Source: Candidatus Segatella caccae (GTDB lineage Bacteria > Bacteroidota > Bacteroidia > Bacteroidales > Bacteroidaceae). From it: DNA of 45,931 bases. A program made the translations under genes and the position numbers. This document shows positions 33,081-42,341 of this stretch, piece by piece. The stretch spans positions 1 to 45,931 of the forward strand of contig USOQ01000010.1 in NCBI GenBank assembly GCA_900556395.1. Direction: 5' to 3'. Each line of letters starts with the position of its first letter. Position 1 is the stretch's first letter. The notes beneath the pieces are model-generated. The model was not told the origin of the DNA and made no database searches. It was given only the letters and a program-made list of their open reading frames with translations.

Positions 33081-33968
33081 TTACCACTCTATAAAAGTAC
33101 GCTCATTATTGTTGGCTCCTATACATAGTTGACGCAAGTCGTAATAACTACCATTATAGATATTAAAGTCAACATATCCTTTAATACCTGGCAACTTACC
33201 CGCATCGGTATGTTGCCAGAATTTCCATTTTCCTTTGTATTGCACCTTGTCCACATAGTAGTGGGCTATCCAATAAGGATAGTCATCAAAGACAGGAGCA
33301 CTCAAGTACTGTTCCTTAAATTTATAATAGGTATAGATAATAGGCTTCACATGATATCGGTCTTCCACAATATGAAGCCAAGTGAGCACATCACGTTGAA
33401 AATCTTCCACACTCTTGTCCGCTGGTTTATGTTCGATATCAAGAACAGGAGGCAAATCGCCCTCAGTGAGATGCACCTTGTCGAGGAAGAAATATGCTTG
33501 TTCACGAGCAGTAGACTTGTTACTCCAAAAATGGTAAACACCTCTGATAAAGCCAAAATCACGAGCCTGATTAAAGTTCTCTCTGAAGTTTTCATCAAGT
33601 CTTGTCGAACCTTCTGTACTCTTGATAATAACGAAGCGCAGAGGGCATCCCATGATCATAGCATTCTTAAGTTGCTCCCAGTCGATGTTACCTTGATAGT
33701 GAGAAATATCGATGCCTCTAATGTCATAACCATCAGGATAAGTAGCATCGCCATAGAGTGCACGCCAGCGAAAGCCTGTAGGACCCACAAAAAAATAATA
33801 GAATGCCCCCACGTAGAGCGACATCACAACCAACCCACCAATCCACCATGCCCAACGCGGATAACGATTCCAGATGCTGTGCGAACGATGAGAAGAGGTG
33901 CGACGTCTGCTAACAGGCTGTCTGCCTGTCTTGCGCTTGGGCGATGTCTTGCGTTGAGTTTGCACCAT
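33081..33968 (-). CDS. Membrane-anchored GH25 lysozyme (muramidase)
   Basis: A 295-residue protein. Residues 1-35 are basic and cytoplasmic (RKTSPKRKTGRQPVSRRR), residues 40-60 form a membrane anchor, and the rest is a glycoside hydrolase family 25 TIM-barrel-like domain. The active-site motifs are GIDISHYQG (Asp87) and VLDIE (Asp177, Glu179), the latter bearing the catalytic acid. GYVDFNIYNG near the C-terminus is also conserved. The enzyme cuts the beta-1,4 bond between MurNAc and GlcNAc. It faces the periplasm as a type II membrane protein. This fits cell-wall remodelling better than phage lysis, since no phage genes flank it. Confidence 0.92.
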   Translation of the reverse strand: MVQTQRKTSPKRKTGRQPVSRRRTSSHRSHSIWNRYPRWAWWIGGLVVMSLYVGAFYYFFVGPTGFRWRALYGDATYPDGYDIRGIDISHYQGNIDWEQLKNAMIMGCPLRFVIIKSTEGSTRLDENFRENFNQARDFGFIRGVYHFWSNKSTAREQAYFFLDKVHLTEGDLPPVLDIEHKPADKSVEDFQRDVLTWLHIVEDRYHVKPIIYTYYKFKEQYLSAPVFDDYPYWIAHYYVDKVQYKGKWKFWQHTDAGKLPGIKGYVDFNIYNGSYYDLRQLCIGANNNERTFIEW

Positions 33969-34032
33969 ATATACTTTATTATTTTTCGTGATACAGGTTG
34001 TTGTGGTATAATTGAAAAAAAAGCTGTAGTAA

Positions 34033-34087
34033 AATTGAAAAAAGAAGGTCTTCTACCATTACGGCAACAGACCTTCTTTTCTCAATT
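34033..34087 (-). terminator. Terminator of the PPi-phosphofructokinase gene
   Basis: Arms AATTGAAAAAAGAAGGTCT (34033-34051) and AGACCTTCTTTTCTCAATT (34069-34087) pair at 18 of 19 positions around a 17-nt loop. Reading on the minus strand the second arm ends in TTTTTTCAATTTTA, giving a U-rich tail. It lies about 97 nt past the stop codon. Confidence 0.85.
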
Positions 34088-34183
34088 ATGATGTCCGCAT
34101 GATGGTTGTCAAGAAAACAGAGAGAAGAAATCTCTTCCACTCAACGAATCCATGAAACACATCACACAGTAACTTCAATTTTA

Positions 34184-35830
34184 TTATTTGCCTTCCTGCT
34201 CCAGCTTCAGAGTCTTGGTAGTCTGGTCGCAAACATTAGAAGGACCCCAGTACTGGATAGGACCAGGATAGATGTAAGCAGTCTCTCTTGCCCATACTTC
34301 ACGCTGTGCTGCGAAAGCCTTGAAAGGAGCACCATCGAGTTCAACAAGAGCCTTGCGGATCACTGGCTTCATCTCACCATTACGCTTCTCCATATTCATC
34401 ATCATAGTGATTGGCACACCACCAGCCTTCCACTCATCGGTGTTAGCTGTAGTATTCTTCACGATGGCCATGTAGCCAGTCTTACCATTAGCGATAAGCT
34501 GTGCAGCGCTGGTTCCAAGTGCGTAGCAGTAGTCTGCGTCAAAGTTGGATGGAGCAGCGCAACGACCTTCGTAACCGAAGAAGTGATGCTGAGCGGCAAA
34601 CTTACCTACGAACTTGCCTTCCTTCTTCCATTCGTCGAGCTTAGCAGCCACCATTTCAGAAAGCAACTTCTCTGTCTCGATGAGCGAAACCTGTACATTA
34701 CCGTGTGGGTCGCGGTCGAGAGAGAGCTGACGAGCAACGCCCTCAGGCAGAGTAGCGAAGGTCTCTGCATTTTCCTTAGAGAGGTGAGCGAGGATATATG
34801 CACGCTGTGCATCCTTGTCAAGATCCTTATAATCAGCACCATGTGCAGCAAGCAAGTCGTTGAGTTCCTCGATAAGACGACCGATAGCAGGAATAAACTC
34901 AATGAGTCCCTCAGGAATCAGTACAACACCGAAGTTGTTGCCATCAGCAGCACGATCTGCCACAACCTGAGCGATGTTCTCTACAATCTGGTTCAATGTC
35001 ATATCGTTAGCCTCTACCTCCTCAGAAACGAGACAGATGTTAGGCTGTGTCTGCAGAGCACACTCCAAAGCGATGTGAGAAGCAGAACGACCCATCAACT
35101 TGATGAAATGCCAATACTTACGAGCAGAATTACAATCACGCTCAATGTTACCAATCAACTCAGAGTATGTCTTACAAGCTGTATCGAAACCGAATGATGT
35201 CTCAATCTGATCGTTCTTCAAGTCACCATCGATAGTCTTAGGACAACCAATAACCTGAACGCCACACTGCTTAGCAGCATAATATTCAGCCAATACGCAA
35301 GCATTGGTGTTAGAGTCGTCACCACCGATAATAACTACAGCCTGAATATCAAGTTCGCGAATAATCTCCAAGCCCTTGTCAAACTGCTCTGTCTTCTCAA
35401 GCTTGGTACGACCAGAACCAATCATATCGAAACCACCTGTATTGCGGTAGTCTTCAATGAAGTCGGCTGTAATCTCCATATAATTATGGTCAACCAAACC
35501 ACCAGGACCCATCAAGAAACCATAGAGGCGGTTGGCTGGATTCAACTTTTTCAGTGCATCAAAAAGTCCACAGATAACGTTATGACCGCCAGGAGCCTGA
35601 CCGCCACTGAGGATAACACCCACATTGATTTTCTTGTCGTGAGCCTCATCACCTGGTACAAACTCTACGAGAGGCATACCATAAGTGTTAGGGAAGAGCT
35701 TCTTGATTTCTTCCTGGTTGTCTACACTCTGAGTAGGAGCACCCTCTTTCACCATGACGTTGCCCTGTAATCCTTTAGGCAGTTTAGGAAGGTAGGCTGC
35801 TCGTGCTAATTGCAATTCACTTTTTTCCAT
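34184..35830 (-). CDS. pfp: Diphosphate-fructose-6-phosphate 1-phosphotransferase
   Basis: A 548-residue PPi-dependent phosphofructokinase of the long form. GGQAPGGHNV (76-85) binds phosphate, and TIDGD (199-203) bears the catalytic aspartate. GGDDS (169-173) has Asp172 where ATP-dependent enzymes have Gly, the residue that marks PPi use. MGRSASHIALECAL is also conserved. PPi-PFK catalyses reversible fructose-6-phosphate phosphorylation and is usual in Bacteroidota glycolysis. It is transcribed alone, divergently from a small conserved gene. Confidence 0.94.
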   Translation of the reverse strand: MEKSELQLARAAYLPKLPKGLQGNVMVKEGAPTQSVDNQEEIKKLFPNTYGMPLVEFVPGDEAHDKKINVGVILSGGQAPGGHNVICGLFDALKKLNPANRLYGFLMGPGGLVDHNYMEITADFIEDYRNTGGFDMIGSGRTKLEKTEQFDKGLEIIRELDIQAVVIIGGDDSNTNACVLAEYYAAKQCGVQVIGCPKTIDGDLKNDQIETSFGFDTACKTYSELIGNIERDCNSARKYWHFIKLMGRSASHIALECALQTQPNICLVSEEVEANDMTLNQIVENIAQVVADRAADGNNFGVVLIPEGLIEFIPAIGRLIEELNDLLAAHGADYKDLDKDAQRAYILAHLSKENAETFATLPEGVARQLSLDRDPHGNVQVSLIETEKLLSEMVAAKLDEWKKEGKFVGKFAAQHHFFGYEGRCAAPSNFDADYCYALGTSAAQLIANGKTGYMAIVKNTTANTDEWKAGGVPITMMMNMEKRNGEMKPVIRKALVELDGAPFKAFAAQREVWARETAYIYPGPIQYWGPSNVCDQTTKTLKLEQEGK

Positions 35831-35875
35831 GTCTTTTAGAATTTATTATTTTATACTGAAACTTCAAAACTTTTG

Positions 35876-35883
35876 CAAAAGTA
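35876..35883 (-). promoter_or_regulatory. Candidate -7 element of pfp
   Basis: On the minus strand TACTTTTG (35883-35876) matches the consensus 46 nt before the start. A TTTG lies 24 nt upstream, slightly too far. Confidence 0.45.
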
Positions 35884-35978
35884 ATTTTTTTTTCCGACAT
35901 AAAGAAACAAATAAAGCTAAAAATGAGTTAAAGAGAACTTTTTTTTCTTTCATATGCTTGATTTTCGAATAAAATTAC

Positions 35979-35986
35979 TAACTTTG
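35979..35986 (+). promoter_or_regulatory. Candidate -7 element of the small conserved gene
   Basis: TAACTTTG at 35979-35986 fits the consensus. Transcription would begin near 35993, after the first in-frame ATG at 35991, which supports the start at 36027. Confidence 0.55.
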
Positions 35987-36026
35987 AGCATTGAAACAAA
36001 TTGACATTCATTTAAATCAAAAAACT

Positions 36027-36299
36027 ATGGCTAATAAAAGAGATTTAAAACGTACTATCAACTACATTACCAGTGACATGTTCGCAGAGTGCGTGGCAGC
36101 ATCATTGTATAGCACCAAACCTGCAGCAGAAGACATCGACGGCATCCTGACAGCTATTGTCATGACTCGCACCGAATTCATCTGCCGTGTATCTCATCCC
36201 GAACCAGGTATGCCTGCCAAGAAATACTACAAGCTGCTTATTGACGATTTCAACAAGCAAGTATGCGAAATCATTGACCAAATCAATAGTTTGGCATAA
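36027..36299 (+). CDS. Small conserved Bacteroidota protein of unknown function
   Basis: A 90-residue cytoplasmic protein beginning MANKRDLKRTINYITSDMFA. It is mainly helical, has no signal peptide, and contains two short charged ends around a hydrophobic centre (DGILTAIVMTRTEFICRVSH). I recognise it as the kind of short conserved hypothetical common in this group, without a known role. The start is chosen from the -7 element at 35979-35986. It is followed by a terminator, so it is monocistronic. Confidence 0.75.
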   Translation: MANKRDLKRTINYITSDMFAECVAASLYSTKPAAEDIDGILTAIVMTRTEFICRVSHPEPGMPAKKYYKLLIDDFNKQVCEIIDQINSLA

Positions 36300-36309
36300 T
36301 TTTTACGAG

Positions 36310-36338
36310 AAAAAGAATATCGATTACATATTCTTTTT
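36310..36338 (+). terminator. Terminator of the small conserved gene
   Basis: Perfect arms AAAAAGAATAT (36310-36320) and ATATTCTTTTT (36328-36338) with a 7-nt loop give an A/T-rich hairpin ending in a T-run, 11 nt after the stop. Confidence 0.75.
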
Positions 36339-36368
36339 GTAAGTTCATCAATAAGCACTTCACGAATA

Positions 36369-36926
36369 ATGATTCAGCAACTATCCAAATGGATGCTCTA
36401 TAAACACTTGGGATGGCGCAAGGAGATTACCATTGCGCATCCCGAGAAGTATATTATATGTTTGGCTCCACACACCAGCAACTGGGACCTCTTCATCGGA
36501 CAGCTCTACGCTCACGCCGAAGGCATTAAGTGCAACTTCCTGATGAAAAAGGAATGGTTCTTTTGGCCATTAGGTCCGATTTTCCGTAAGATGGGAGGAA
36601 TACCAGTGTGGAGAAGCAAACATACCAGCATGACCGACAATCTGGCTGACGAAGCTCGCAAACGCGATCGCTTCTGCCTCTGCATCACCCCAGAAGGAAC
36701 GCGCTCCCTCAACCCCGACTGGAAGAAGGGCTTTTATTTCATCGCTCTTAAGGCGAATCTACCCATCTTACTCTATGGTGCAGACTACGAGAAAAAGCTC
36801 ATCACCTGCACCAAGCAGCTCATCCCCTCTGGCGACCTGGAGGCCGACATGCGCGAAATCAAGTTGTACTTCAAAGACTTCAAAGGCAAGAAGCCCGAGA
36901 AGTTTACGATAGGCAACATAGAATAA
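36369..36926 (+). CDS. Lysophospholipid/1-acylglycerol-3-phosphate acyltransferase-like protein (PlsC family)
   Basis: A 185-residue membrane-associated acyltransferase. The HX4D catalytic motif is His35 to Asp40 in APHTSNWDLF, and the acceptor-binding PEGTRS lies at 108-113. It is shorter than typical PlsC and lacks an N-terminal transmembrane helix, matching a compact Bacteroidota subfamily. The acyl donor and acceptor are unknown. Its stop lies 6 nt before the amidase-like gene, so the two are probably co-transcribed. Confidence 0.88.
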   Translation: MIQQLSKWMLYKHLGWRKEITIAHPEKYIICLAPHTSNWDLFIGQLYAHAEGIKCNFLMKKEWFFWPLGPIFRKMGGIPVWRSKHTSMTDNLADEARKRDRFCLCITPEGTRSLNPDWKKGFYFIALKANLPILLYGADYEKKLITCTKQLIPSGDLEADMREIKLYFKDFKGKKPEKFTIGNIE

Positions 36927-36932
36927 TCATTC

Positions 36933-39584
36933 ATGAATAAAAATCTCCACATCATACGTCAGTTGGCTTGTAGCCTGACAGCTTTGTCAACTCTATCCTT
37001 GCCCGCTGCAGCACAGTCTGTGGCGGGCAAGGCATACCTTGATGGCAACACCCAGGCATGGCAAGGCATAGAATACGATGGCGACCCTTGGGTCTTCAAC
37101 ATGTCACGTCCATATTTCATTACCCGAGGCCTACAGAACAGACACATATCGGTATGGGCGTCACATGGCAGATACTACGACAACGACAAGAACAGATGGA
37201 AATGGCAACGTCCGAATCTCTTCTGTACCACAGAAGACCTCTTCACCCAAACCATCGTAGTGCCCTACCTCATCCCTATGCTACAGAATGCAGGTGCCAT
37301 CGTCTTCACACCTCGCGAACGCGATTGGCAGAAGCATGAAGTCATCGTAGACAACGATGATGCCATCAAGCGTCCATACTATGTGGAGACCGTAAACGGA
37401 AAGAAATGGAAAGACTGCAACGCTACTGGCTTTGCTGCACGCAAACGTTTCTATGAAGACAACCAGAACCCCTTTACCGATGGTACGGTAAGAATGGCCA
37501 AGGCCACAAAGAAGAAAAACTATAGCGAGATAAGCTATCAACCTCTACTGCCCGAAGCAGGACGCTATGCCGTATACGTAAGCTATCAGAGTCTTCCCAA
37601 GAGTGTCGCCGATGCCAAATACATTGTCTACCATAAAGGAGGCACTACCGAATTTGCCGTCAATCAGCGAATGGGTGGAGGCACATGGGTCTATTTAGGC
37701 ACCTTCGACTTCGACAAAGGCTGCAATGAATTCAACCGTGTCGTGGTCACCAACCAAGCCTCTAAACGAGGCGTAGTCACCAGCGATGCAGTGCGCTTTG
37801 GAGGAGGCATGGGCAACATACTGAGAGGAAACAACTCGAGCCAACTCCCCCGATGCTTAGAGGGTGCCAGATATTATGCCCAGTGGGCAGGCGCACCCTA
37901 CGAAGTATATGGCGGAAGAAAAGGCACCAACGACTATGCCGATGACATCAACACCCGCTCACTCATGACCAATTGGTTGGGTGGTGGAAGTCCTTATATG
38001 CCCGCTCTGCAAGGCAAGAAAGTACCCATTGAGCTCTCTCTTGCCGTACATAGCGATGCTGGCTATCACAAAGATGGGCGCACGCCATGGGGCTCTTTAG
38101 CCATCTGCACTACCAACTTCAATGATGGTATGCTCAACAGCGGAATCTCGCGTATGACATCCAAAGACTTTGCTAAGGCTCTTCTTAAGAATTTGGTGAA
38201 AGACCTCAGCATACAATATGGCAACTTCTCCGAACGCTATCTATGGGATCGTAACTACTCAGAGACTCGTGTCCCAGAGATACCCTCTGCCATCATCGAA
38301 ACCCTGTCGCATCAGAGTTTCCCCGACATGAAGATAGGTCAAGACCCCATGGGCAAGTTCACCATAGCTCGCTCGCTATATAAGACGATTCTGCGATATG
38401 TGGCAAGCAATCATGGATGCCCGTATGTTGTACAGCCTTTAGCACCCAACAACTTTGCAGTGGTCATGGACGACAAGGGTACAGCCCAACTATCGTGGAG
38501 TCCACTGTACGATCGTAGCGAGCCTACCGCTCAGCCCACCTCCTACGTACTCTATACTGCCGTGGGAAATGGAGGTTTCGACAACGGACAAATCATCAAG
38601 GGCACAACCTGTAACATGAACTTAGAGCCAGGGCAGCTCTATACCTTCCAGGTAACAGCTCTCAACAGTGGCGGTGAAAGTTTCCCCACCGAGAAGCTCT
38701 GCGCCCGATACGAGCCCACGACACAAAAGAAGGTCTTGATAGTCAACAATTTCCATCGTCTCGCAGCACCACAAGTCATAGACAACGACTCGCTTCAAGG
38801 CTTCGATATAGAACAAGACCCAGGCGTAAGCTATGGTTTGACAGCAGGATGGAGTGGCAAACAGCTCGTCTTCGACCGTCAAAAGATGGGTGATGAGAGC
38901 AGTTCGGGATTGGGCTATAGCGACAACGAATTGATAGGCAATTTCATTGCAGGCAACGATTTTAATTATGTGGTGGAACACGCACGGAGTATTGCCACAT
39001 CCAGTAAATATCAGGTGGTAAGTTGTTCGAGCGAATGTGTAGCTGCGGGCAAAGTGAATATGAATAATTACCCCGTGGTAGACCTCATCAATGGTTTAGA
39101 ACGATTCGATGGCTACACACACAGCTATTACAAGTCGTTCACCCCCACCCTCCAACAACGCCTCAGGTTGTATACACAGAGTGGCGGAGCCTTGTTGGTA
39201 AGCGGTTCTTATCTCGGTAGTGACATGACGATGCCCGAGGAGAAACGTTTTCTTAGCGATGTACTCAAGGTAAGTTATCAGCCCAACGATAGCATCACAC
39301 ACACCACCGATAGTGTTTCTGGGTTAGGCCTACGCTTTGCCTATTACAACGCTCTCAACGCCCACCATTACGCTGCTACACATACCGATGTTCTCGCACC
39401 TGCTACCGACACTTCGGCACCATTCAGTGCCATGCTCTACACATCAGGCTGCAGTGCTGCAGTAGCATACAAGGGTAATGACTATCGCGCATTCACCATG
39501 GGATTTCCCCTCGAATGTATCTCTGATGAAAGAACAAGGACCAGCGTCCTCTTGGGAGTACTCAGATTCCTGACAGAGAAGTAA
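36933..39584 (+). CDS. Secreted N-acetylmuramoyl-L-alanine amidase-like protein with inserted golvesin-type domain and FN3
   Basis: This 883-residue protein has a signal peptide (ACSLTALSTLSLPAAAQ). The catalytic fold resembles Amidase_3 but is split. The likely zinc ligands are His78 (VWASHGRYY), Glu101 and His373 (LAVHSDAGYH), and the catalytic Glu is Glu456 (AIIETLSHQSFPD). Between residues about 140 and 300 lies a golvesin/xanthan-lyase-type beta-sandwich (GRYAVYVSYQ ... EFAVNQRMGGGTWVYLGTFD). An FN3-like domain spans about 505-590, and a Rossmann-like C-terminal domain (KKVLIVNNFHR) follows. Related proteins are often labelled xanthan lyase, probably from the golvesin-like domain only. 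Amidase activity on peptidoglycan is my inference from the residues. Confidence 0.82.
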   Translation: MNKNLHIIRQLACSLTALSTLSLPAAAQSVAGKAYLDGNTQAWQGIEYDGDPWVFNMSRPYFITRGLQNRHISVWASHGRYYDNDKNRWKWQRPNLFCTTEDLFTQTIVVPYLIPMLQNAGAIVFTPRERDWQKHEVIVDNDDAIKRPYYVETVNGKKWKDCNATGFAARKRFYEDNQNPFTDGTVRMAKATKKKNYSEISYQPLLPEAGRYAVYVSYQSLPKSVADAKYIVYHKGGTTEFAVNQRMGGGTWVYLGTFDFDKGCNEFNRVVVTNQASKRGVVTSDAVRFGGGMGNILRGNNSSQLPRCLEGARYYAQWAGAPYEVYGGRKGTNDYADDINTRSLMTNWLGGGSPYMPALQGKKVPIELSLAVHSDAGYHKDGRTPWGSLAICTTNFNDGMLNSGISRMTSKDFAKALLKNLVKDLSIQYGNFSERYLWDRNYSETRVPEIPSAIIETLSHQSFPDMKIGQDPMGKFTIARSLYKTILRYVASNHGCPYVVQPLAPNNFAVVMDDKGTAQLSWSPLYDRSEPTAQPTSYVLYTAVGNGGFDNGQIIKGTTCNMNLEPGQLYTFQVTALNSGGESFPTEKLCARYEPTTQKKVLIVNNFHRLAAPQVIDNDSLQGFDIEQDPGVSYGLTAGWSGKQLVFDRQKMGDESSSGLGYSDNELIGNFIAGNDFNYVVEHARSIATSSKYQVVSCSSECVAAGKVNMNNYPVVDLINGLERFDGYTHSYYKSFTPTLQQRLRLYTQSGGALLVSGSYLGSDMTMPEEKRFLSDVLKVSYQPNDSITHTTDSVSGLGLRFAYYNALNAHHYAATHTDVLAPATDTSAPFSAMLYTSGCSAAVAYKGNDYRAFTMGFPLECISDERTRTSVLLGVLRFLTEK

Positions 39585-39678
39585 GCAGAAAGGGCAAATA
39601 ATCTATCAAGTACTTTCCCCGCATACGAAACAGGAGCTAATAAGAAACAAGAATACAACTTTTAAAAACAGAAAGAAT

Positions 39679-40014
39679 ATGTATAAAATTCAAGCAAACC
39701 AGTCAGGTACACGCTCGATAGAAATCAGCGACCTGCATCTTGAGACTATCGACAAATATCAGTTACTCCGTAACCTCGTAGACAGCAATGGCATCATCGA
39801 CGAAGCCGTGTTGGAAAAGCTGAAACTCAACGTTCGCGCACTGCTCGAATCAGACAACTGCCAAGACAAGGCTCTACTCGACCTCTGTCTCGACGTCATA
39901 TACAACAGCAACATGAAGGCTCTCGGCTTACACAACCTGGTTCTACTCTATGTAGAATGGCTCGACAAACGTGCAGCTGACGAAGCTGTTGACGCAAATG
40001 AAGTAACCGACTAA
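39679..40014 (+). CDS. Conserved hypothetical protein upstream of ygiQ
   Basis: A 111-residue soluble protein, predicted mostly helical and acidic at its C-terminus (DKRAADEAVDANEVTD). There is no signal peptide or known motif, and I do not recognise a family. It ends 9 nt before the YgiQ-type radical SAM gene, so the two are probably translated from one mRNA and may act together. The 94-nt gap upstream holds one lone AAGTACTTTC (39608-39617) and no other feature. Confidence 0.7.
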   Translation: MYKIQANQSGTRSIEISDLHLETIDKYQLLRNLVDSNGIIDEAVLEKLKLNVRALLESDNCQDKALLDLCLDVIYNSNMKALGLHNLVLLYVEWLDKRAADEAVDANEVTD

Positions 40015-40023
40015 AACGTAAGA

Positions 40024-42225
40024 ATGGAATATAGACTGACTGATTTTCTGCCTACTACCAAGAAGGAATGTGAACTGAGGGGATGGGACCAATTGGATGT
40101 CATCCTCTTCTCGGGCGATGCTTATGTAGACCATCCATCTTTCGGTCCTGCCGTTATTGCACGCACACTGGAAGCACACGGCTACAAGGTGGCTATCGTT
40201 CCGCAACCCGACTGGCATGGCGATTTTCGCGACTTCAAGAAGTTGGGGCGTCCACGCCTCTTCTTCGGCATCTCACCAGGAGCCATGGACTCTATGGTGA
40301 ATCGCTACACTGCCAACCGACGCATGCGCAGCGAGGATGCCTTTAGCCCAGACTCTCGTCACGACATGCGCCCCGACTATCCTTCCATCGTCTACACACA
40401 GATACTCAAAAAGCTCTATCCCGATGTTCCTGTTGCCCTTGGTGGCATCGAGGCTTCTCTGCGACGCATTAGCCACTACGACTACTGGCAGGATAAGCTC
40501 AAGAAGTGCATACTTTGCGATTCTGGAGCCGACCTCATCCTTTATGGCATGGGCGAAAAATCCATCATCGCCTTGGCTGAAGCTCTCGACAACGGACGTA
40601 CCATCAAGGAGATAAGAGACATTCCACAAACGGTCTTCCTGTGTCGTGAAGAAGAGATTCCTGGTGGCATAAAGCAGGACGACATCATGCTGCATAGCCA
40701 TGAAGAATGTCTGAGCAACAAGAAGGGACAAGCCGAGAATGTGCGCCATTTGGAAGAGGAATCCAACAAGGTTCATGCACAACGCATGATACAACCCGTG
40801 GATGGTAAGGTAGTAGTCGTCAACCCTCCATTCCCCATCATGACAACCGAGGAACTCGATGCATCTTTCGACCTACCTTACACGCGTCTGCCTCACCCCA
40901 AATACAAGGGTAAGACCATCCCTGCCTACGAGATGATCAAGTTCTCGGTTAATCTACATCGAGGCTGCTTTGGCGGTTGCTCATTCTGCACCATCTCTGC
41001 TCATCAAGGCAAATTCGTAGTGTGTCGAAGCAAGGAAAGCATCCTCAAAGAAGTGAAGAAGATCATCCAAATGCCCGACTTCAAGGGTTATCTGAGCGAC
41101 TTGGGTGGCCCTTCAGCCAACATGTATGGCATGCACGGCAACAACCCCAAGGCATGCGAGAAGTGTAAACGCCCTTCCTGCATCAATCCTCAGATATGTC
41201 CCAACCTAAATACCGACCACAGCAAACTGCTCGAAATCTATCATGCCGTCGACGCCCTTCCTGGCATCAAGAAGAGTTTCATCGGTAGTGGTGTGCGCTA
41301 CGACCTACTGTTGCACAAGAGCAAAGACGAAAAAATAAATGCAGCAGCCCGTCAATACACACGCGAGCTGATTACCAAGCATGTAAGCGGTCGTCTGAAA
41401 GTAGCTCCTGAGCATACCAGTCCTGAGGTCCTTAAGTTTATGCGCAAGCCATCATTCGACTTGTTCTATGAGTTTAAGCGCATCTTCGACCGCATCAACA
41501 AGGAAGAGGGTCTCAACCAGCAAATCATACCCTACTTCATCAGTTCTCATCCTGGTTGTCACGAAGAAGACATGGCTGAGTTGGCAGTCATCACCAAGGG
41601 TCTTGACTTCCATCTCGAACAGGTGCAAGACTTCACTCCTACGCCCATGACCATCTCCACAGAAACATGGTATACAGGATATGACCCTTATACCTTGGAG
41701 CCTGTTTTCAGCGCCAAAACGCCTAAGGAGAAGTTGGCCCAACGTATGTTCTTCTTTTGGTATAAGCCCGAAGAGCGAAGAGCCATCGAGTCTGAACTGC
41801 GTCGCATAGGACGTTCCGACCTTATCGCCAAGCTATACGACAAACCACTAAGAGGAGGCAAGTCAAGACAGCCCAAGGCCTACTACGACGATAAGCCCAT
41901 CGGTTCTACTTACGACAATCCTGGCGTAGGACGAGGAGCCAAGGGTAAGCGAGTAACCTCTCACCACGAAGTTACACAACGAGGCAAAAACAAGTACGCA
42001 CCTAAGGGTTATGGCAATGTGGGGTGTTACGATGAAGAGAAATATCTGAACGATGGTAAGCCACTCCATGTCAAATCTCCCAACATCCGCGATGCGGTAG
42101 CTGCCGCCAGAGCCGAGTTGCGTGAAGCCAAAGCAAAGGGTGCTGGTTTCTTCAAAGATAAAAAGAAAAAAAGCTTCAATCCCAACTTCGATAACAACAA
42201 CCGCAACCGAAGGGGGAAAAAGTAA
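40024..42225 (+). CDS. YgiQ family radical SAM protein
   Basis: A 733-residue cytoplasmic protein of the YgiQ-type radical SAM family. The 4Fe-4S ligands are Cys315, Cys319 and Cys322 in GCFGGCSFC. The N-terminal domain (DFLPTTKKECELRGWDQLDV) is characteristic of the family, and the central region has a second cysteine-rich stretch (CEKCKRPSCINPQICPN). The last 80 residues are basic and low-complexity (KDKKKKSFNPN, NNRNRRGKK) and may bind nucleic acid. The substrate is unknown. Array B of the 22-bp repeat lies just past the stop and probably terminates transcription. Confidence 0.92.
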   Translation: MEYRLTDFLPTTKKECELRGWDQLDVILFSGDAYVDHPSFGPAVIARTLEAHGYKVAIVPQPDWHGDFRDFKKLGRPRLFFGISPGAMDSMVNRYTANRRMRSEDAFSPDSRHDMRPDYPSIVYTQILKKLYPDVPVALGGIEASLRRISHYDYWQDKLKKCILCDSGADLILYGMGEKSIIALAEALDNGRTIKEIRDIPQTVFLCREEEIPGGIKQDDIMLHSHEECLSNKKGQAENVRHLEEESNKVHAQRMIQPVDGKVVVVNPPFPIMTTEELDASFDLPYTRLPHPKYKGKTIPAYEMIKFSVNLHRGCFGGCSFCTISAHQGKFVVCRSKESILKEVKKIIQMPDFKGYLSDLGGPSANMYGMHGNNPKACEKCKRPSCINPQICPNLNTDHSKLLEIYHAVDALPGIKKSFIGSGVRYDLLLHKSKDEKINAAARQYTRELITKHVSGRLKVAPEHTSPEVLKFMRKPSFDLFYEFKRIFDRINKEEGLNQQIIPYFISSHPGCHEEDMAELAVITKGLDFHLEQVQDFTPTPMTISTETWYTGYDPYTLEPVFSAKTPKEKLAQRMFFFWYKPEERRAIESELRRIGRSDLIAKLYDKPLRGGKSRQPKAYYDDKPIGSTYDNPGVGRGAKGKRVTSHHEVTQRGKNKYAPKGYGNVGCYDEEKYLNDGKPLHVKSPNIRDAVAAARAELREAKAKGAGFFKDKKKKSFNPNFDNNNRNRRGKK

Positions 42226-42246
42226 AAAAAGTGGGTAAAAAAACGC

Positions 42247-42329
42247 AAGTACTTGCAATCGGCATTGAAAGTACTTGCGATGACCAACGAAAGTACTTGC
42301 GATGACCATCGCAAGTACTTTCATTTTTA
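42247..42329. repeat. 22-bp-period array of AAGTACTTGC, array B (four units), acting as a bidirectional terminator
   Basis: AAGTACTTGC begins at 42247, 42269 and 42291, with AAGTACTTTC at 42313, all at 22-bp spacing. Units 3 and 4 form a perfect 16-bp inverted repeat GAAAGTACTTGCGATG (42289-42304) around 2 nt, followed by ATTTTTAA. Units 1 and 2 form a second stem (CGCAAGTACTT ... AAGTACTTGCG), with TTTTTTT beyond it on the minus strand. It sits between two converging genes. Confidence 0.93.
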
Positions 42330-42341
42330 AGGGGTATTAGG

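Noticed and set aside
33081..33968. Phage endolysin
   Set aside because: GH25 proteins are common in phages, but this one has an N-terminal membrane anchor and no phage neighbours, so a housekeeping wall enzyme is more likely.
33129..34091. A 320-residue plus-strand reading frame
   Set aside because: It is antisense to the GH25 lysozyme gene and runs through the terminator of pfp; the minus strand carries the conserved protein.
34106..35197. A 363-residue plus-strand reading frame
   Set aside because: It is the antisense shadow of the PPi-phosphofructokinase gene, which has full catalytic motifs on the minus strand.
39608..39617. A further 22-bp array unit
   Set aside because: AAGTACTTTC occurs alone without a 22-bp partner, so it may be chance.
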